Part shown: positions 6,745 through 14,619 of the stretch, in pieces
How positions within the stretch are numbered: position 1 is the first letter of the stretch
Layout of the letters: each line of letters opens with the position of its first letter
DNA from: Candidatus Saccharibacteria bacterium UBA4727
GTDB lineage: Bacteria; Patescibacteriota; Saccharimonadia; Saccharimonadales; Saccharimonadaceae
NCBI GenBank assembly: GCA_002404195.1
Contig: DHJF01000007.1
Span: forward strand, 1-19,829
Length of the DNA: 19,829 bases
Direction of reading: 5' to 3'
The notes under the pieces: generated by a model
Databases searched by the model: none
Seen by the model: the letters and a program-made list of their open reading frames with translations, nothing else
Told to the model about the DNA's origin: nothing
Position numbers and translations under genes: made by a program

Positions 6745-7338
6745 CTATCTTATAGTAATAGTGTGTGTGTTGCGGTGTGGTCCAGCGGCTTCAGGACGAG
6801 CTGTTGGTAGGTCGTGTGTAGAAGCTTCTGTTCGCGGCCCTGACAGCTTTTTAAGGACAATACGTGCCTGAGTGGCATAGGTATGCTTGCCACTGATGAC
6901 GATTGCGCGCTCGTTAGCGGTAGGTTCGGCAAAGTGTTTGATGGCTGCCTCGTAACTTTCGGCACTGCGTTGGGCCGGGCTACGGTTTTTATCTTTTATG
7001 ACGCGCTGCTTGGCGGTGTCGAGATCAGTCTGCACCCAAACATACAGCGGTTCGTAGCTGGCACCGTGAGCGTATTTTGCAAGTTCACTTCGTTCGGTGC
7101 GGCTAGCACCCAGGCCATCGATAATGATAGATTGATGAGTTTTGAGAAGCTCACCTATTTGATACTTGGCAAGCTTGGCCGCCGCAAGATTGCTACTTGC
7201 CAGTGTCGCAATCAATTCGCTACTGACAAGAGGTGCATGAAAAGTCTCACTAAATTGCTGCGCAAAAAAACTTTTTCCACTGCCGGGTATACCCACCATG
7301 ATAATCATATGTGGTGTAGCAAGACTTAACGATTTCAT
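6745..7338 (-). CDS. P-loop kinase-like ATPase (AAA_33/zeta-toxin-like fold)
   Basis: 197 aa from the ATG at 7338. The Walker A motif is GIPGSGKS (16-23) directly after a hydrophobic strand, and IIIDGLG (71-77) looks like the second strand with an acidic residue (Asp74), followed by an Arg-rich lid region (QRVIKDKNRS, 111-120). This layout is that of polynucleotide-kinase or zeta-toxin-like small kinases. The C-terminal 30 residues are polar and probably disordered. A longer frame to 7452 exists, but TATACT ends 7 bases before the ATG at 7338, fitting a leaderless start there. The first gene of a two-gene unit with the YgjP-like peptidase. The substrate is unknown; no antitoxin-like partner is adjacent, so a toxin role is not supported. 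Confidence 0.85.
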   Translation of the reverse strand: MKSLSLATPHMIIMVGIPGSGKSFFAQQFSETFHAPLVSSELIATLASSNLAAAKLAKYQIGELLKTHQSIIIDGLGASRTERSELAKYAHGASYEPLYVWVQTDLDTAKQRVIKDKNRSPAQRSAESYEAAIKHFAEPTANERAIVISGKHTYATQARIVLKKLSGPRTEASTHDLPTARPEAAGPHRNTHTITIR

Positions 7339-7345
7339 ATATGAC

Positions 7346-7351
7346 AGTATA
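7346..7351 (-). promoter_or_regulatory. -10 box giving a leaderless start for the P-loop gene
   Basis: TATACT (7351-7346) on the minus strand is followed by 7 bases and then the ATG at 7338, so transcription would begin at or one base before the start codon. No Shine-Dalgarno site is present. The -35 region is weak. Confidence 0.6.
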
Positions 7352-7380
7352 ACAACTTTATGCACAAATATACAGCGGTC

Positions 7381-7410
7381 TTGTGAATAGAAAGGAGATA
7401 TCGTTATACT
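7381..7410 (+). promoter_or_regulatory. Promoter of the TerC/DUF475 gene, leaderless type
   Basis: TTGTGA (7381-7386), 18-base spacer, TATACT (7405-7410), then 8 bases to the ATG at 7419. The AAAGGAG at 7391-7397 lies in the spacer, upstream of the predicted transcript start, and 21 bases from the ATG, so it is not a working ribosome site for this start. Confidence 0.65.
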
Positions 7411-7418
7411 ACTACCAT

Positions 7419-8453
7419 ATGCTTTCAAAACCGTTCTCGCACACTTCGCCATTTCGAATATTTAGTATCTCTGCTCTTTGCAGCCTTGTCGCCCTCGCGC
7501 TGGTATGGATGCTGATGGGCCCGAAGGCTGCATTTGTGGTACTTATACTCATGGTGATAGAGGTTACCTTCAGCTTTGATAACGCTATTATCAACGCCCG
7601 AGTACTTGCAACCATGAGTGATTTTTGGCAACGCATGTTTATGAGCGTCGGGATTATTATCGCGGTGTTTGGTATGCGCATTATCTTTCCGATTATTATC
7701 GTGATGGCCAGCGCCCATCTTTCGTGGTCGCGCGTGATTGATTTAGCGCTTCACCATCAGGAGGAATATGCACGTGTCCTGGTCGGTGCGCATCCGAGCA
7801 TTGCTGCGTTTGGCGGTATGTTTTTATTGATGCTGTGTTTGCATTTTATGTTCGATCACACACGAACAGTCCAGTGGATTCAGGCGATCGAGCGACCGTT
7901 GCAGCGAATTGGCAGCGCATGGCTACCGGCTTTCGTGAGTGCTGTTGTTCTTATGACGGTTGTGCTGCTGCCGGCGAACCATCACCCGCTGCAAACATTG
8001 GTCGCCGGGTGTATTGGTATTTTTGTATATTTTTTCCTACATACTGTTTCGGAGCTTATGTCGCGTGGCCAAGACACCAAAAAAGGTACCTTGCTCAAAA
8101 CTGGCATGGCCGGTTTTATGGCCTTCTTGTACCTGGAAGTGTTGGATGCTAGTTTTAGTCTTGACGGTGTGATTGGTGCCTTTGCCGTGACGCAGAATGT
8201 CATTATTATCGCTGTCGGACTTGGCATTGGCGCGCTGTGGGTACGCTCACTGACACTCTTTATGGTGCACCACAAAATCCTCAAAGCCTACCGCTATCTT
8301 GAGCACGGTGCTTACTACACCATCGGACTACTTGCCGTGATTTTACTCATCGGCTTATTCTATGATATTCCACAAGTCGTCATCGGTAGTATTGGTGTGA
8401 TTGTGATTGCAGCGTCAGTCATTAGCTCAAAGCGAGTCACTAAGAGCGACTAG
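7419..8453 (+). CDS. TerC-like integral membrane protein, DUF475 family
   Basis: 344 aa. A polytopic membrane protein with about nine hydrophobic segments. The two diagnostic acidic motifs of the TerC/DUF475 group are present: EVTFSFDNAIINA (48-60) in an early helix and, in the second half, LEVLDASFSLDGVIGAFAVT, the duplicated counterpart. These acidic residues within membrane helices are thought to bind or move metal ions, and relatives have been linked to metal homeostasis and tellurium resistance; the substrate here is not known. The frame is open back to a GTG at 7383, but the TATACT box at 7405-7410 would then be inside the gene, so the ATG at 7419 is preferred. Its TAG stop overlaps that of the convergent PAP2 gene. 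Confidence 0.88.
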   Translation: MLSKPFSHTSPFRIFSISALCSLVALALVWMLMGPKAAFVVLILMVIEVTFSFDNAIINARVLATMSDFWQRMFMSVGIIIAVFGMRIIFPIIIVMASAHLSWSRVIDLALHHQEEYARVLVGAHPSIAAFGGMFLLMLCLHFMFDHTRTVQWIQAIERPLQRIGSAWLPAFVSAVVLMTVVLLPANHHPLQTLVAGCIGIFVYFFLHTVSELMSRGQDTKKGTLLKTGMAGFMAFLYLEVLDASFSLDGVIGAFAVTQNVIIIAVGLGIGALWVRSLTLFMVHHKILKAYRYLEHGAYYTIGLLAVILLIGLFYDIPQVVIGSIGVIVIAASVISSKRVTKSD

Positions 8454-9019
8454 CCTTTAAAGGTTGCGTGGTCGTCAAACTCGATTGAGTCGGTGTGCGG
8501 CGTAAGAATGCGGTGAATAATCGCAATAATACCAGCGCCAACAAGGCCAGTTGCAAGGCCCGCTGCGATGTCAAACGGATAATGAACGCCGGCAGCAATC
8601 CGCGCGAACCCTACAACGACGGCACCAAGTAGGAGCAACCAACCGATTGTTTTGAAGCGGGTTATGAATAATACACCAAAGGCGATGGCGGCGGCTACTG
8701 TCGTATGATCGCTCGGAAATGACGTGCCGGTCGCATGTTTAATGAGTTGGATAACACCTTTTTCGACGACGAATGGACGTACGCCCGGGTGGATGTGCTG
8801 GATAATTTTAAGGATTACGAACGACGTGACGAGCGATCCGAAAAACCAGAGTGCCGTTTTCCACTCGCGCCGGTAGATAAGATAGCCTACAATGGCGACG
8901 ACGGTGGCAAAAATGATGTAAATCAGATAATTGGCGCAAAAAACAATTATTGAATCAACAAGCTTGTTATTGCCAGCTAAGCTGTTGATAGTAAGAAAAA
9001 GTTGCGAGTTGAGTGTCAT
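8450..9019 (-). CDS. PAP2-family membrane phosphatase
   Basis: 189 aa with about five or six membrane segments. The three phosphatase motifs are in order: K71 to RP (81-82) in KIIQHIHPGVRP, PSDH (102-105) and RIAAGVHYPFD (140-150; catalytic His146, Asp150). The fold and size match undecaprenyl-diphosphate or phosphatidic acid phosphatases acting on the outer face of the membrane; recycling of the lipid carrier for cell wall or polysaccharide is the likeliest role, but the substrate cannot be told from sequence. The ATG is preceded by a weak GGA and a leader of about 31 bases from the TATAAT box at 9062-9057. It is convergent with, and overlaps by 4 bases, the TerC-like gene. Confidence 0.93.
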   Translation of the reverse strand: MTLNSQLFLTINSLAGNNKLVDSIIVFCANYLIYIIFATVVAIVGYLIYRREWKTALWFFGSLVTSFVILKIIQHIHPGVRPFVVEKGVIQLIKHATGTSFPSDHTTVAAAIAFGVLFITRFKTIGWLLLLGAVVVGFARIAAGVHYPFDIAAGLATGLVGAGIIAIIHRILTPHTDSIEFDDHATFKG

Positions 9020-9056
9020 GTGTGTCCTAACGGGGGGTTACAAAATGTCTTTGCTT

Positions 9057-9062
9057 ATTATA
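9057..9062 (-). promoter_or_regulatory. -10 box of the PAP2 gene
   Basis: TATAAT (9062-9057) followed by AAGCA on the minus strand. A short palindrome TGCT-N6-AGCA brackets it. No clear -35 box. Confidence 0.5.
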
Positions 9063-9093
9063 GCAGAACAAGCGAAATGCATTTGCCCCAGAA

Positions 9094-9137
9094 ATTGAAG
9101 AGCCTCGCTGTCATGCGAGAGAGCGAGGCTCTTCAAT
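9094..9137 (-). terminator. 16-bp perfect hairpin after the 65-aa gene
   Basis: Bases 9094-9109 pair perfectly with 9122-9137 across a 12-base loop, starting 20 bases after the stop at 9157. There is no T tract on either side. It separates the small gene from the PAP2 promoter. Confidence 0.6.
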
Positions 9138-9156
9138 CGCGCGACGGCGAGGTTCG

Positions 9157-9354
9157 TTAGGAGAATATCCTCCTCACCTTCATCCAAAATGTGAGACGCC
9201 GTACGTGGCGACCGGCGGATGGTCGTAGGGTGTCGATTCGCACTGTGGGAGTAGGTAGCGACGGAGTGGAGCTGGCGGTAATCGTTTCTGGCACATCAAT
9301 GATGATGGGCTCGGCTGGTACGTCTACTTTGGGTGGTCTGACTTGCCGCAGCAT
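9157..9354 (-). CDS. Very small protein of unknown function
   Basis: 65 aa. The sequence is Pro/Val/Thr-rich and probably unstructured in residues 5-45 (PPKVDVPAEP, then TPSLPTPTV), with a basic amphipathic C-terminus (RHVRRLTFWMKVRRIF) that could touch a membrane or nucleic acid. No family recognised. Reasons to take it as real: a TATAAT promoter upstream (9422-9450) and a 16-bp hairpin just after the stop. Against it: no Shine-Dalgarno site is seen before the ATG, and the in-frame codons upstream, open back to a stop near 9415, contain no other usual start. The predicted leader is about 60 bases. Confidence 0.45.
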   Translation of the reverse strand: MLRQVRPPKVDVPAEPIIIDVPETITASSTPSLPTPTVRIDTLRPSAGRHVRRLTFWMKVRRIFS

Positions 9355-9412
9355 ATCGTCGGCATCGAACTGAACGTCGAGTACCCGATCTTTTGAACAA
9401 CACGGGATGTGT

Positions 9413-9450
9413 TATATGCTTATTATAGCATATATTAAAGATAAATACAA
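9413..9450 (-). promoter_or_regulatory. Promoter with palindrome before the 65-aa gene
   Basis: TTGTAT (9450-9445), 17-base spacer, TATAAT (9427-9422) on the minus strand, followed by AAGCA. A 22-bp inverted repeat TATATGCT-N6-AGCATATA (9413-9434) is centred on the -10 box and could be an operator. The -35 box touches the 3' side of the polysaccharide operon terminator. Confidence 0.6.
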
Positions 9451-9484
9451 TTACCGACAGTCTTCCTGAAGGGCACTGTCGGTA
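9440..9484 (-). terminator. Terminator of the polysaccharide operon
   Basis: An 11-bp perfect stem (9451-9461 with 9474-9484) with a 12-base loop lies 45 bases after the last deacetylase stop. On the minus strand it is followed by a T-rich stretch (ATTGTATTTATC). Confidence 0.75.
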
Positions 9485-9528
9485 AGGTGGTGTCTATGAA
9501 TGAGCTATTTTGAGATAGCCGTAGATGG

Positions 9529-11334
9529 TTAGTACCAACGGACGTCGTCGAAGTAGGCACTAATACCGGAGTTTCCTACTACGATAATTTGTAGGCTCGC
9601 CGACTTCACATTGGTTGAGCTTGGCGTGTACTGGAAGCTCACGTCGCCAGTGCTGACGCCGCGAATACCTGTAACATAGTGGCCAGAAATCCAGTTGCCA
9701 GCTGCGTCATACTCGTCGATATAGAAACCTACTTCACCGCTGGTAATCTGTTGCAGGTTTAGATAACTCGTCAGTGAGTAGGTCTTTGTATTGACGACGG
9801 CTACTTTTGGCGAGAAGAGATGGACGTTTTTAGTAGTTGATTTGAGAGAGACGGAATTTACCGGATTATTTGGGCTGCCATGATTGGCGGCGTCTGCTTT
9901 AATGTCAGTGGCGTCATCGGTTGTCCAGCCGGCCGCAATACCACTGTCAAAGGTACCGTTGGCGACGAGATTCGTCTGAGTTGGTGGAGGCGTAATGGTA
10001 GTAGCGGTGAGCGCGAACCACTGCGAATTGTCAAGGTAGGCGGTAATGCCTGAGTTGCCCGTGACAATGACTTGCAGTTGTGCATTTCGGACATTTGTCG
10101 ACGATGGCTTATAGGCAAAGCTGAATTCTTCGACAAAGGCAGACCGCTCGCCGTTTTTATATTGGCCAGAAATCCAGTTACCATTGGCGTCATACTCGTC
10201 AATGTAGAAGCCTACTTCCCCGCCGCTGATGGCGCTAACATTGAGAAAGTTTTTGAGCATGTATGTTGCGGTTGGGTCAACCGCGACTCGAGGCGAAAAC
10301 AGGTGCGTATTTGCCGCCGTTGAAGTCAGTTTTATTGAGTTGGTTGGGCTTGGTGCGCTACCGTTGCCCGCCGTATCTTTCACGATAGTGGCCGGTGCAT
10401 CGGTTGTCCAACCGCTACCAATACCGCTATCGAAGGTACTGTTGGTAAGTAAGTTAGTGTCACTTGTGACAAGTCCTTGGCTGACGTTAACTGGAGTAAT
10501 TAAACCGGCAGTTTGCTTACTTTTGACATAGGCGGCGATTTGATCTAGATTTGCTGTTGAATATTGGTAGTCATCAGGGTTGGTGCTAGCGTTTGTCATG
10601 ATGTCGTGCATCGTCAGGACAAGCCACTGCTTATTGGTAATAGCGGCATCAATCTTGGCCTCAACTTGAGCGACGGTGACGCCACCCTGGACCTGCATGT
10701 CGTTTAAGAGGTAGTCGCTGTAAGGCCAGATATTATTGTTTTGATCGAAAAAGCCACGGTGAGAAGTGTAGAGCTTGGCAATTTGTGCCAACGTAAAGTT
10801 ATTGTAATCGCCATAAGGTGTTGAAAAAGCATTGGCCGTAATACCTTGGGCGGCTAGATCGGCCTTACTTTGGGTAAGTTCTTGAATAACCTGCGCCTGG
10901 GTCAGTACGTTTGGTTGACCGTCGGTCGCGTCGCTACTTGCGAGGTATGGGTGGGTTTGAGTGTGTGAACCAATCTCCCACCCATCGGCTTGTAGCTGTT
11001 TGACCTGCGCCCACGTCATATATATGGCATCGGTGTTGGCGTGACAAGTATTTGGCGCCGTCGTCATGCCAACACATTTCGTAATGACGTAATCGGTGCC
11101 AGTGAGGCCGTATTTTGCCAGCGTTGGTTGAGCCTGCGTGAATGCGCTTGCCAAGCTGTCATCAAAGGTGAACGATATCTTGGCGCTAGCCGTTGGATTT
11201 TGCACCAAGGCGTCGGCACGATGAGTGAGACCGAGGGGTATAATAATCGCGAGTAGCAGAGCAAGTGCGATACGGATAATATCGAGCCATTGTTGCTTTA
11301 ATGGATTTCTTAGATTGATGAGTGGTCTGTACAT
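9529..11334 (-). CDS. Secreted CE4 (NodB) polysaccharide deacetylase with two tandem beta-sandwich modules
   Basis: 601 aa. A signal peptide spans about residues 1-42 (basic start, hydrophobic 18-36, cleavage near ADA). The NodB catalytic domain (about 50-290) has TFDD (56-59; catalytic base and metal Asp), the metal ligands H124 and H128 in GSHTQTH, STPYGDY (171-177) and MHD (242-244). The usual TFDDG is TFDDS here. Two CBM4/9-like carbohydrate-binding modules follow (293-441 and 454-601), near copies joined by a Pro/Thr linker. CE4 enzymes remove N- or O-acetyl groups from chitin, poly-GlcNAc, peptidoglycan or xylan. The ATG has AAGGAGG about 6 bases upstream. It is the last gene of the operon, 37 bases after the previous one. 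Confidence 0.93.
   Translation of the reverse strand: MYRPLINLRNPLKQQWLDIIRIALALLLAIIIPLGLTHRADALVQNPTASAKISFTFDDSLASAFTQAQPTLAKYGLTGTDYVITKCVGMTTAPNTCHANTDAIYMTWAQVKQLQADGWEIGSHTQTHPYLASSDATDGQPNVLTQAQVIQELTQSKADLAAQGITANAFSTPYGDYNNFTLAQIAKLYTSHRGFFDQNNNIWPYSDYLLNDMQVQGGVTVAQVEAKIDAAITNKQWLVLTMHDIMTNASTNPDDYQYSTANLDQIAAYVKSKQTAGLITPVNVSQGLVTSDTNLLTNSTFDSGIGSGWTTDAPATIVKDTAGNGSAPSPTNSIKLTSTAANTHLFSPRVAVDPTATYMLKNFLNVSAISGGEVGFYIDEYDANGNWISGQYKNGERSAFVEEFSFAYKPSSTNVRNAQLQVIVTGNSGITAYLDNSQWFALTATTITPPPTQTNLVANGTFDSGIAAGWTTDDATDIKADAANHGSPNNPVNSVSLKSTTKNVHLFSPKVAVVNTKTYSLTSYLNLQQITSGEVGFYIDEYDAAGNWISGHYVTGIRGVSTGDVSFQYTPSSTNVKSASLQIIVVGNSGISAYFDDVRWY
9532..9975 (-). repeat. Second copy of the tandem module repeat
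   Basis: Encodes residues 454-601 of the deacetylase. It matches the copy at 10012-10458: both begin with TNL...N.TFDSGI..GWTTD, share HLFSP, GEVGFYIDEYDA.GNWISG and end with GNSGI.AY. The likeness is also visible in the bases. Confidence 0.85.
10012..10458 (-). repeat. First copy of the tandem module repeat
   Basis: Encodes residues 293-441 of the deacetylase, an internal duplication of about 150 residues with the copy at 9532-9975. The core GEVGFYIDEYDA is unchanged between copies. Confidence 0.85.
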
Positions 11335-11371
11335 GATTGCCTCCTTGCCTTTTGGCGTTAAAATCCTTACG

Positions 11372-13102
11372 TTAAGACTGCCGGTCGATCTCGCGAAGAG
11401 CGCTTGAAACAGGCATAACTGTCAGGTTGCTCTTTTTTAAGACATCAAGTTGCTGCTGAAATTTCGTAGGACTAGTGACCGGATCACCCTGAGTGATGGT
11501 GTCGATGCGATGGTAGACTAAGATAAGCCAGCCATTGTTTGTTTTCGCCTCACTGAGGGCATCGGCAATTGTTGCTGGTGTGGTATCTCTGCCGATATAT
11601 AGGACCAACAGATTATATGGGTTAAAATTTTGCCGCGTATTAAGACCGCTTTGAGTACTTCGGAGCGAGGCATAATATTTGCGAGCGTACGAGGTGACCT
11701 GACTGTCGGTGCCACCAAACGGCGTCGCAAAGTCGATGGTCTGCTCGTTCCGGACTTGCTTAAAATATTGATAGGCGTGCTCAAGTTGGTAATTGATTGA
11801 CGACTTATTGAGGGTTGTGAAGTCGAGGTGTTCGTAACCGTGTGAGGCCAGCTCGTGGCCGTCTTTTTCGAGCGCCGTAACTTCGTCTGAGGACACGAAC
11901 ACTGACGTATCAAGTGCGGATGGATTGAGATAGAAGGTCGCCTTAAAGCCATACTCGTCGAGTAGCGGCACACCGTTGACGTAGGCCGATTGCCAGCCGT
12001 CATCAAAAGTAAGCGAGACGAGTGGTCGTTCCCAGGTACGAGCGCCTGGTTTGGAAATATCATAGACGGCATAATCCTTCATGGCCATTGTGCCATTACC
12101 GTGTAAAACGACTGATGCAAGCAGACTACTGGCGCCTGCGGGTGCCTCAAACGTGCCGCTATAGGTTGTCCAGTCTTTTGCGGGTAGGAGTGTGGCGACT
12201 GTTGCAAACTGACGTTGCCCCGACGACAGCACGTATTCAGCAATCACGTCAATGGGACTGTCGCTGCGATAGGTCACTTGAAACTCAAAGGCCTGATTAC
12301 CTTGAATTGAGATCGGTGTATACTCCCACTTGGCTTCACCGTTTTTATAGTTACTTACCTGAGTACGTAGGTAGGGCGTGCCGTCGTTGGTAACATAGTT
12401 AGCCGTCGTCTGCTGGTCGCCGCTCGTAAAGCTATCCCAACCGTCTGGCGTCGTGCCGTCGCTGCTAGCGAGGGCCGGATTTGGTACAAGGTTAGTCGTG
12501 AGGGTCGGTTGCGACAACTGGTAGACGTCACTTGGATTTGGCTCTAGGTAGTTATTGTCAATTTGCAGCTCGCCTTTGGTGGCAAAGCTGTAGACGAACT
12601 GTACTGTTTGAATCGCGTTGTCTGGTTTAAATAAGTAGCTGTCTGTTGCCCACTGTTGATTCGAATTATACTGACCGACGATCGTAAGTTTTTGCGTACC
12701 GTCCCTATAATTAGCGCGTAGGATAAGATTGAACGGAACGGTTGATTTATAAAATCCTTTGTATAGGTATTGTTGCCCTGTCTCAACACTGACAAGTGGA
12801 CTGGTGAGGCTGGTATTGGCCCCTGGCGTATCGCTACTATTTGTTATAACGAGTAGTCTTGGACTGTCATAGCCAGCGATCGTCGTGGCCGTGACGCCAG
12901 CGCTGGCTGGTGAGAGTCGCCAACCAGTCGGAAAACCGTGGGCGTCGAGCTCATCGAGGCCGCCGTTCGGAAGAATGTTTGTCTGAGAGACGTTAATTTG
13001 TGACTGAGCTCCTGTGTATTGGTGCCAGACAAAGGCGAGCAGCAGAATAACCGGGATAATCATAACGAGCGGATTCTTAAGAAGACGAAGCAGTTTACTC
13101 AT
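11372..13102 (-). CDS. Membrane-anchored CE4 (NodB) polysaccharide deacetylase with N-terminal beta-sandwich modules
   Basis: 576 aa from the ATG at 13102, which has AGGAAGA upstream; a longer frame to 13117 is less likely. A single hydrophobic segment (about 10-27) after a basic start acts as a signal anchor or signal peptide. Two CBM4/9-like modules follow (about 38-190 and 200-350; both open with TN.(L)PN...D), then the NodB domain (358-570) with SLTFDDGW (363-370), ASHGYEH (419-425; metal ligands H421, H425), ATPFGG (459-464) and LVYHRI (528-533). All CE4 catalytic residues are there. The domain order is the reverse of the next gene's protein. The gene overlaps the glycosyltransferase gene by 8 bases, a sign of coupled translation. 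Likely deacetylates the glycan that the glycosyltransferase makes, as IcaB and PgaB do. Confidence 0.93.
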   Translation of the reverse strand: MSKLLRLLKNPLVMIIPVILLLAFVWHQYTGAQSQINVSQTNILPNGGLDELDAHGFPTGWRLSPASAGVTATTIAGYDSPRLLVITNSSDTPGANTSLTSPLVSVETGQQYLYKGFYKSTVPFNLILRANYRDGTQKLTIVGQYNSNQQWATDSYLFKPDNAIQTVQFVYSFATKGELQIDNNYLEPNPSDVYQLSQPTLTTNLVPNPALASSDGTTPDGWDSFTSGDQQTTANYVTNDGTPYLRTQVSNYKNGEAKWEYTPISIQGNQAFEFQVTYRSDSPIDVIAEYVLSSGQRQFATVATLLPAKDWTTYSGTFEAPAGASSLLASVVLHGNGTMAMKDYAVYDISKPGARTWERPLVSLTFDDGWQSAYVNGVPLLDEYGFKATFYLNPSALDTSVFVSSDEVTALEKDGHELASHGYEHLDFTTLNKSSINYQLEHAYQYFKQVRNEQTIDFATPFGGTDSQVTSYARKYYASLRSTQSGLNTRQNFNPYNLLVLYIGRDTTPATIADALSEAKTNNGWLILVYHRIDTITQGDPVTSPTKFQQQLDVLKKSNLTVMPVSSALREIDRQS

Positions 13103-14420
13103 GAATCTTCCTACCAATCGGACTCATAGAATGCACGGTTGCAACGGTGCTGAGATGATTGCCAATTCGACTTGGTGATACCCAGGTTGATCCGATATCT
13201 TTATGATGACTGAGACTGCGTGCTTTCATAAGACACTTCATGATGGCGATGATTTGAATAACGTCCATGATGTAAAAGATAAAGTACGCAACCGGAACGT
13301 AGAGCGAAAGAGAAAACCGTTCGCGCCAGCGGAGGTGTTCGTCGTACCATAGCGTAATAAACATATAGATACTGATGGTGACGTAGGCACCTAGAAATAA
13401 CAGCAGACTTTTTTCGGATATTGTCAGATAGATTGCATATGCCCATGTGAGTGGCAAAAGAAGCAGCGCCGCTTCGGTCACGACAGCCATCGGGAGGCGA
13501 TAGACCGTGAGCATAGATGTATACTGCGGACTGCTGCTGCCAATTAAATCGCTATGTTTGATGATATTCTGAAGGCTACCGTATTTCCAGCGAAAACGCT
13601 GTCGAAAAAGCGCGCGCACACTTTCGACTGGTTCGGTAGAAGCCATGACGTCAGAGCCGTAGAGAATGCGGTTCTCTCGGTTGCCTTTTGCGATAATCTT
13701 CATACTCAGACTGATATCTTCAGTGAGGGTGTCGGTGTCGTAAAAGCCAACTGATTTAATAACATTCGTGCGATAGGTTGATGCCACGCCGCCAATCACG
13801 AAATCGCAATTAGCTAGCGAATAGGCTTTTTTTGAGCGATAGCTAATCATGTGCTCAAACTTTTGCAGAACACTCAATGTCGTGTGTTGGTTCATAATTT
13901 GAACGTTGGCTGCGACACCAGCGACAGTTGGGTCCATAAAGTAACTGACGGCTCGTTCGATTGCGAGCGGCGACAATAACGAATCAGCATCGAGCATCAT
14001 GACAAGATCAGCTCTCACGTAGCGCCGTAGTGCGTCATTGAGGCCCTTCCCTTTGCCACCATTGATGCGCTTATTGATGACGCGCAGTCGCCGTTCGGGG
14101 TGATCTTTTTTAAACAGATATAATAAGCGTCGCGTCATGTCAGTTGAGGCATCGTTAATAACGATAACGTCAATATCGCTATATGTGCTTTTCAGGACGG
14201 ATTCAAGGCAACGTATAATCACCTTCTCTTCGTTGTGAGCGGGAATGAGAACAGTGACGTGTGGGGCGTACCTTGTTCTATTGCGTTTTTTCAGTCGGTA
14301 GAGTCGCCGGTATTGCCAGACGTCGTAAATACTAGCGCCGACAAGATAAAAGCCGAGATGGATAATATACAGCGTGCTTGTAATGCCGAATAAGTACAGA
14401 ACAATAGTGCTAGTGAGCAT
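13095..14420 (-). CDS. Processive family 2 glycosyltransferase, PgaC/IcaA-like
   Basis: 441 aa from the ATG at 14420, with AGAAGG upstream; the open frame runs further to 14516 but overlaps the preceding gene. Membrane segment(s) at about 5-30, then the GT-A domain: VTVLIPAHNEE (55-65), IVINDAS (86-92, Asp90), MLDADS (142-147), TED (233-235, catalytic base) and QRFRW (274-278), the Q..RW motif of processive beta-glycan synthases. C-terminal membrane segments (about 308-332, 338-358, 371-398) form the channel. Relatives make poly-beta-1,6-GlcNAc, hyaluronan or cellulose; the pairing with CE4 deacetylases favours a GlcNAc polymer. It overlaps both neighbours by a few bases, so the operon is translationally coupled. 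The polymer identity is inference. Confidence 0.93.
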   Translation of the reverse strand: MLTSTIVLYLFGITSTLYIIHLGFYLVGASIYDVWQYRRLYRLKKRNRTRYAPHVTVLIPAHNEEKVIIRCLESVLKSTYSDIDVIVINDASTDMTRRLLYLFKKDHPERRLRVINKRINGGKGKGLNDALRRYVRADLVMMLDADSLLSPLAIERAVSYFMDPTVAGVAANVQIMNQHTTLSVLQKFEHMISYRSKKAYSLANCDFVIGGVASTYRTNVIKSVGFYDTDTLTEDISLSMKIIAKGNRENRILYGSDVMASTEPVESVRALFRQRFRWKYGSLQNIIKHSDLIGSSSPQYTSMLTVYRLPMAVVTEAALLLLPLTWAYAIYLTISEKSLLLFLGAYVTISIYMFITLWYDEHLRWRERFSLSLYVPVAYFIFYIMDVIQIIAIMKCLMKARSLSHHKDIGSTWVSPSRIGNHLSTVATVHSMSPIGRKIHE

Positions 14421-14619
14421 GAGCGCCTTCTTTCTTGTTCTTATAAGAAAGCCGAATAACAAGCAATGCGACCTGGCAAGTAATAATACTGAGTCCAATA
14501 ATTGTCCAGACGACAAGGCTTATGAGCGCAAGAATGGTTAGCATAGCGACAATGCGCGCGTGCTCAAAGCCGGTAAATTGGTTAAAATCAGAGAAGACGG
14601 ATAGGCTTGTTTTGAGCAT
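14410..14619 (-). CDS. Small membrane protein next to the glycan synthase
   Basis: 69 aa. A polar N-terminus (1-21), a hydrophobic stretch of about 36 residues (22-57: one long or two tightly packed membrane helices) and a basic tail (YKNKKEG). No family is recognised with confidence. Its size, topology and place directly before a PgaC/IcaA-like synthase recall the small partner subunits IcaD and PgaD that activate such synthases, but this is by analogy only. AAGGAG lies a few bases before the ATG. It overlaps the preceding gene by 32 bases and the synthase gene by 11 bases. Confidence 0.75.
   Translation of the reverse strand: MLKTSLSVFSDFNQFTGFEHARIVAMLTILALISLVVWTIIGLSIITCQVALLVIRLSYKNKKEGAHAH

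Noticed and set aside
6745..7338. Zeta-toxin of a toxin-antitoxin pair
   Set aside because: The P-loop fold fits loosely, but the partner gene is a YgjP-like peptidase, not an antitoxin, and no small antitoxin gene is adjacent.
7383..7418. GTG start for the TerC-like gene with AAAGGAG nearby
   Set aside because: AAAGGAG is downstream of the GTG and 21 bases from the ATG, so it serves neither; a TTGTGA-18-TATACT promoter fits the same bases better.
10459..10470. Palindrome GTCACTTGTGAC, considered as a further Crp-like site
   Set aside because: It is inside the deacetylase coding region and the half-sites are in the opposite order (TCAC...GTGA), so it does not match the TGTGA-N6-TCACA pattern.
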